A program made the translations under genes and the position numbers. Below, piece by piece: positions 61,227 to 64,000 of a stretch of DNA of 64,000 bases (positions are counted from its first letter, which is position 1; the number at the start of each line of letters is the position of its first letter). The DNA comes from Fusobacterium sp. (GTDB taxonomy: Bacteria; Fusobacteriota; Fusobacteriia; Fusobacteriales; Fusobacteriaceae). Under the pieces are notes generated by a model. It saw only the letters and a program-made list of their open reading frames with translations. It did no database searches and was not told the DNA's origin. The stretch spans positions 1-64,000 of the forward strand of contig DXWL01000005.1 of the NCBI GenBank assembly GCA_019416865.1, given 5' to 3'.

Positions 61227-62020
61227 TGATAAAAGTACTGGTTGTAGAAGATGAAGATATAATAAGAAGAGGACTTATTGGAACAATTGATTGGCTTTCT
61301 GCAGGATATACTGTTGTTGGAGAGGCAGTAAATGGAAAAGATGGACTTGAGAAAATAGAGAAGTATAAACCTGATTTGGTAATAACAGATATAAGAATGC
61401 CTGTTATGGATGGGCTTGAAATGTTGAGAGAGGCACAGGAAAAAAATTTAAAATTTGAAAAAATTATTCTTACAAGCTATGGAGAGTTTCAATATGCTCA
61501 AGAGGGAATAAAATTGGGAGTTATTGATTATATTCTAAAACCTATTGATGAAGACATATTTTATGAAGCTTTAAAAAAGGCTAAAGAAAAAATAAAAAAA
61601 TTGGAAACTTTGGAAACTGTAAAAGAATTAACAGATGACAATGAAGAAACAGAATTTTTTAATCCAAAAATATATTTAGGAAAAGACAAAAATAGGTATG
61701 TAGAAAAGGCTGTGGAAAAAATAATTTCTTCTTATGCAGAAAAATTAAATATAAAAGATATTGCAGAGGAGTTAGGAGTAAGTACAAGTTATCTCAGCAG
61801 AAAATTTAAAGATGTAACAGGGGAAACTTTTTTAGATGTACTGAATAAGTATAGAATACAGAAATCTATAAAGCTTTTGGGAACACAGGAGTATAAGATA
61901 TATGAAATATCAGAAAAAGTAGGGTTTACAGATTACAAGCATTTTTGTAATGTATTTAAAAAATATCTTCATACTGCTCCTGGAGATTTTATCAAAAAAA
62001 GTGTCGTTGTTTTAAAATAA
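61223..62020 (+). CDS. YesN-type response regulator with AraC DNA-binding domain
   Basis: The 265-residue protein has a receiver domain (VEDEDIIRRGL, phospho-acceptor Asp56 in ITDIRMPVMDG, TSYGEF, KPI). A 40-residue linker leads to an AraC/XylS helix-turn-helix pair (ADIAEELGVSTSYLSRKFK-like, here KDIAEELGVSTSYLSRKFKD, then YEISEKVGFTDYKHFCNVFKKYLHTAPGDF). It probably activates the preceding ABC operon. Two adjacent ATGs could start it; the first overlaps the kinase stop (ATGA). Confidence 0.92.
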   Translation: MMIKVLVVEDEDIIRRGLIGTIDWLSAGYTVVGEAVNGKDGLEKIEKYKPDLVITDIRMPVMDGLEMLREAQEKNLKFEKIILTSYGEFQYAQEGIKLGVIDYILKPIDEDIFYEALKKAKEKIKKLETLETVKELTDDNEETEFFNPKIYLGKDKNRYVEKAVEKIISSYAEKLNIKDIAEELGVSTSYLSRKFKDVTGETFLDVLNKYRIQKSIKLLGTQEYKIYEISEKVGFTDYKHFCNVFKKYLHTAPGDFIKKSVVVLK

Positions 62021-62133
62021 TGTAAAAAAGATGAAGTATATATTTTATATATCAGATAATATAAAAAGTATATTGTACAAAAATAGAAAATTATTTTATA
62101 AATAAGGAAATATTTTATAAAGGGTGGTTGGTG

Positions 62134-63438
62134 ATGAGATTATTTGGGACTTCTGAAAATATAAATGGGATACTTCATATTGGAGGAGTATCTGTTGAAA
62201 AATTAAGAGAGGAATATGGGACTCCTCTGTATATAATGGATCAAAAACTTATTGAAAATAATATTCAAAAATACAAAGAATGTTTTGCTTCTGACAAATT
62301 TGAAACACAGGTAATCTATGCAACAAAAGCATTTTTAACTGTGGGGATGTGTCAGCTTGTAAATAAATTTGGAATAGGAATGGACGCAGTATCAGATGGA
62401 GAACTTTTTACAATAAAACATTCTGGGTTTCCTATGGAAAGAGTATATATGCACGGAAATAATAAAAGTGATACAGAACTTGAGATGTGTATAGAATATA
62501 AAGTGGGGACAATTATTGTAGATAATTTTTATGAACTTAAAAGACTTGAAAAAATATGTGAGGAAAAAGGAGCTAAAGTAAAAGCACTTTTAAGAGTAAA
62601 TCCAGGGATAGAAGCTCATACTCATGAATATATAAAAACATCAAAGGACTCTTCAAAGTTTGGAGAAACAATATATGAAGAAAAAATTTATGATATAATA
62701 AAAGAGTTTCAAAAATCAGAATATGTAGAACTTTTAGGTTTTCATTGCCACATAGGTTCACAAATATTTGATACAAAGGCATTTTATGCAGAGATAGAAA
62801 CAATGATGGATTTTATTGAATCTGTAAAAGAAAGATTAGAATTTACTACAAGATATCTTAATCTTGGAGGAGGATTTGGAATATACTATGTAGAGGGAGA
62901 TAAAGAACTTGATATTCCAGTTGTTATGAAAAAAATGGTTGAGATACTAGAGGAAAAACTTGAAGAATATAATATCTCTCTTGAAAGAGTAATTATTGAG
63001 CCTGGAAGAAGTATTGTGGGAAATGCTGGGACAACAATTTATACTGTAGGAGGAACAAAAGTAACTCATAGCGGAATGAAATATATATTTGTTGACGGAG
63101 GAATGGCAGATAATATAAGACCTGCTCTTTATCAAGCAGAATATGAAGGGTGTCTTGCAAATAAAATGAATGAACTTGTTTCAGAAGAGGTAACAGTGGC
63201 AGGAAAATGCTGTGAATCAGGAGATATGCTTATAAAAGATGAGCTGTTTGCAAAAGCAGAAGAGGGAGATATTTTGGCTGTTGCAACTACAGGAGCATAC
63301 AATTATTCTATGGCAAGTAATTATAACAGACTTAGAAAACCAGCTGTTGTATTGGTAAAAGATGGGAAGTCAAAACTTCTTGTGAGAAGAGAAACATATG
63401 AAGATTTAGTGAGAACAGATATGAATTTTGAAGATTAA
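62134..63438 (+). CDS. lysA: Diaminopimelate decarboxylase
   Basis: LysA is the PLP enzyme that converts meso-diaminopimelate to lysine. The 434-residue protein has the PLP lysine in VIYATKAF (Lys65), GIGMDAVSDGEL, HGNNKS, GFHCHIGSQIFD, LNLGGGFGIYY, IEPGRSIVGNAG, the other-subunit active-site Cys in GKCCESGD, and TTGAYNYSMASNYNR. An upstream in-frame TTG/GTG is less likely because AGGGTGG lies six bases before this ATG. No lysine riboswitch fits in the 113-base leader. Confidence 0.95.
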   Translation: MRLFGTSENINGILHIGGVSVEKLREEYGTPLYIMDQKLIENNIQKYKECFASDKFETQVIYATKAFLTVGMCQLVNKFGIGMDAVSDGELFTIKHSGFPMERVYMHGNNKSDTELEMCIEYKVGTIIVDNFYELKRLEKICEEKGAKVKALLRVNPGIEAHTHEYIKTSKDSSKFGETIYEEKIYDIIKEFQKSEYVELLGFHCHIGSQIFDTKAFYAEIETMMDFIESVKERLEFTTRYLNLGGGFGIYYVEGDKELDIPVVMKKMVEILEEKLEEYNISLERVIIEPGRSIVGNAGTTIYTVGGTKVTHSGMKYIFVDGGMADNIRPALYQAEYEGCLANKMNELVSEEVTVAGKCCESGDMLIKDELFAKAEEGDILAVATTGAYNYSMASNYNRLRKPAVVLVKDGKSKLLVRRETYEDLVRTDMNFED

Positions 63439-63450
63439 TCAGGAGGAAGA

Positions 63451-64000
63451 ATGAAATTTACTAAAATGCAGGGAGCAGGAAATGATTTTCTGTTGATTGA
63501 TGGTTTTAAATATAATTATGAGGAGATTGTTCCAAAGATAAAAAATCTATGTGACAGAAGATTTGGTGTTGGAGGGGACGGAGTTATGATGGCTCTTCCA
63601 AGTGAAACTTGTGATGTAAAAATGTATTATTACAACAGTGATGGTTCACAGGGAGAGATGTGTGGAAATGGAATCAGATGCTTTGTAAAATTTGTTTATG
63701 AAAAAGGGATTGTAAAAAAGAATTTTATGAAGATAGAAACATTAGCAGGAATACAAACAGCTTCTCTTGAAATAAATGCAAAAGATGAAGTTGAAAAAAT
63801 AGAGATTGAAATAGGAAATATAAAATATAATCCTGCTGAAATTCCTGTTCTTACAGAAGGAGAAAATGCTTTTAATAAAACTCTTGAAATAGATGGAGAG
63901 AAGATAGTATTTTCCACTATATTTCTGGGTGTTCCTCATACTATGGTATTTATAGAAAAAGAGAATCAGTATAATATAAATGAAATTGGTTCAAAAATGG
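63451..64000 (+). CDS. dapF: Diaminopimelate epimerase (3' end beyond window)
   Basis: DapF converts LL- to meso-diaminopimelate, the substrate of LysA and the peptidoglycan cross-link residue. 183 codons are present. The start KFTKMQGAGNDFLLIDG, RFGVGGDGVMM, and the first active-site cysteine in GEMCGNGIRCF (Cys71) are clear, as is GVPHTMVF. The second cysteine (usual GxGTE region) would lie past the window end. ATG follows TCAGGAGGAAG, 12 bases after lysA. Confidence 0.93.
   Translation, partial: MKFTKMQGAGNDFLLIDGFKYNYEEIVPKIKNLCDRRFGVGGDGVMMALPSETCDVKMYYYNSDGSQGEMCGNGIRCFVKFVYEKGIVKKNFMKIETLAGIQTASLEINAKDEVEKIEIEIGNIKYNPAEIPVLTEGENAFNKTLEIDGEKIVFSTIFLGVPHTMVFIEKENQYNINEIGSKM

Noticed and set aside
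62021..62133. Lysine riboswitch upstream of lysA
   Set aside because: Only 113 AT-rich bases with none of the conserved L-box core.
1..64000. CRISPR arrays, tRNA genes, prophage, integrase or replication origin
   Set aside because: No regularly spaced repeats, no tRNA-like cloverleaf and no phage or integrase genes were found in any gap; no DnaA-box cluster was noticed.

Overview
The window is very AT-rich, gene-dense chromosomal DNA of a Gram-negative bacterium with low-GC codon use. It combines an almost complete lipid A pathway (lpxC, lpxA, lpxI, lpxB, msbA, lpxK) with Clostridia-like features: class III fructose-1,6-bisphosphatase, GatCAB amidotransferase, a small SRP RNA, YitT and YlmH proteins, and LytS/YesN-type signalling. 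That mixture points to the Fusobacteriota, most likely Fusobacterium. This is inferred from gene content and protein style; no database search was possible.

Layout. Bases 1-3310 are an AT-rich surface-polysaccharide region: an apparent IS3-type terminus abutting a 5'-truncated glycosyltransferase, a paralogous GT2, a GT14-type enzyme and a hexapeptide acetyltransferase. Next come corA and, facing it, a solitary 5S rRNA gene with its own near-consensus promoter, downstream of a small minus-strand operon (RseC-like, MORN-repeat, Cys-rich proteins). Bases 5900-15000 hold morphogenesis and information genes (unknown membrane protein-maf-mreB-scpB-rluB-like, then gatCAB) and fbp. Bases 15000-23500 hold a PhoB-type two-component pair, a 470-base gene-free stretch that looks like a structured RNA plus terminator, an AGCS symporter with a DeoR regulator, and an MFS/sugar isomerase/YitT operon. 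Bases 23600-30470 carry a GT9 glycosyltransferase and an AddAB-like helicase-nuclease pair, with two copies of a palindromic intergenic repeat.

Bases 31400-37200 contain a YlmH-like S4 protein, an AsmA-like exported protein, the SRP RNA gene, an unusual GNAT-CDF fusion and pcrA. Bases 37200-52240 form the envelope block: lpxC-fabZ-lpxA-lpxI-lpxB-msbA-rph-rdgB, then hslU-smc, then lpxK-unknown-EIIA-nadD. Bases 52380-55320 carry a LysE exporter, mnmA, bcp and yaaA. Bases 55560-62020 encode a complete binding-protein ABC transporter followed by a LytS-type kinase and a YesN-type regulator. The binding protein lacks the tyrosine pair of iron transporters, and the set resembles hexose-phosphate uptake and sensing systems. 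The window closes with lysA and the start of dapF, i.e. diaminopimelate and lysine synthesis.

Most genes are on the plus strand in tight operons with 1-20 base gaps or overlaps. Minus-strand genes are the rseC-like operon, the 5S rRNA and a nitroreductase. The most unusual observations are the autonomous orphan 5S gene, the putative structured RNA at about 17416-17681, the palindromic repeat family, the GNAT-CDF fusion and the putative sugar-phosphate ABC/two-component locus.
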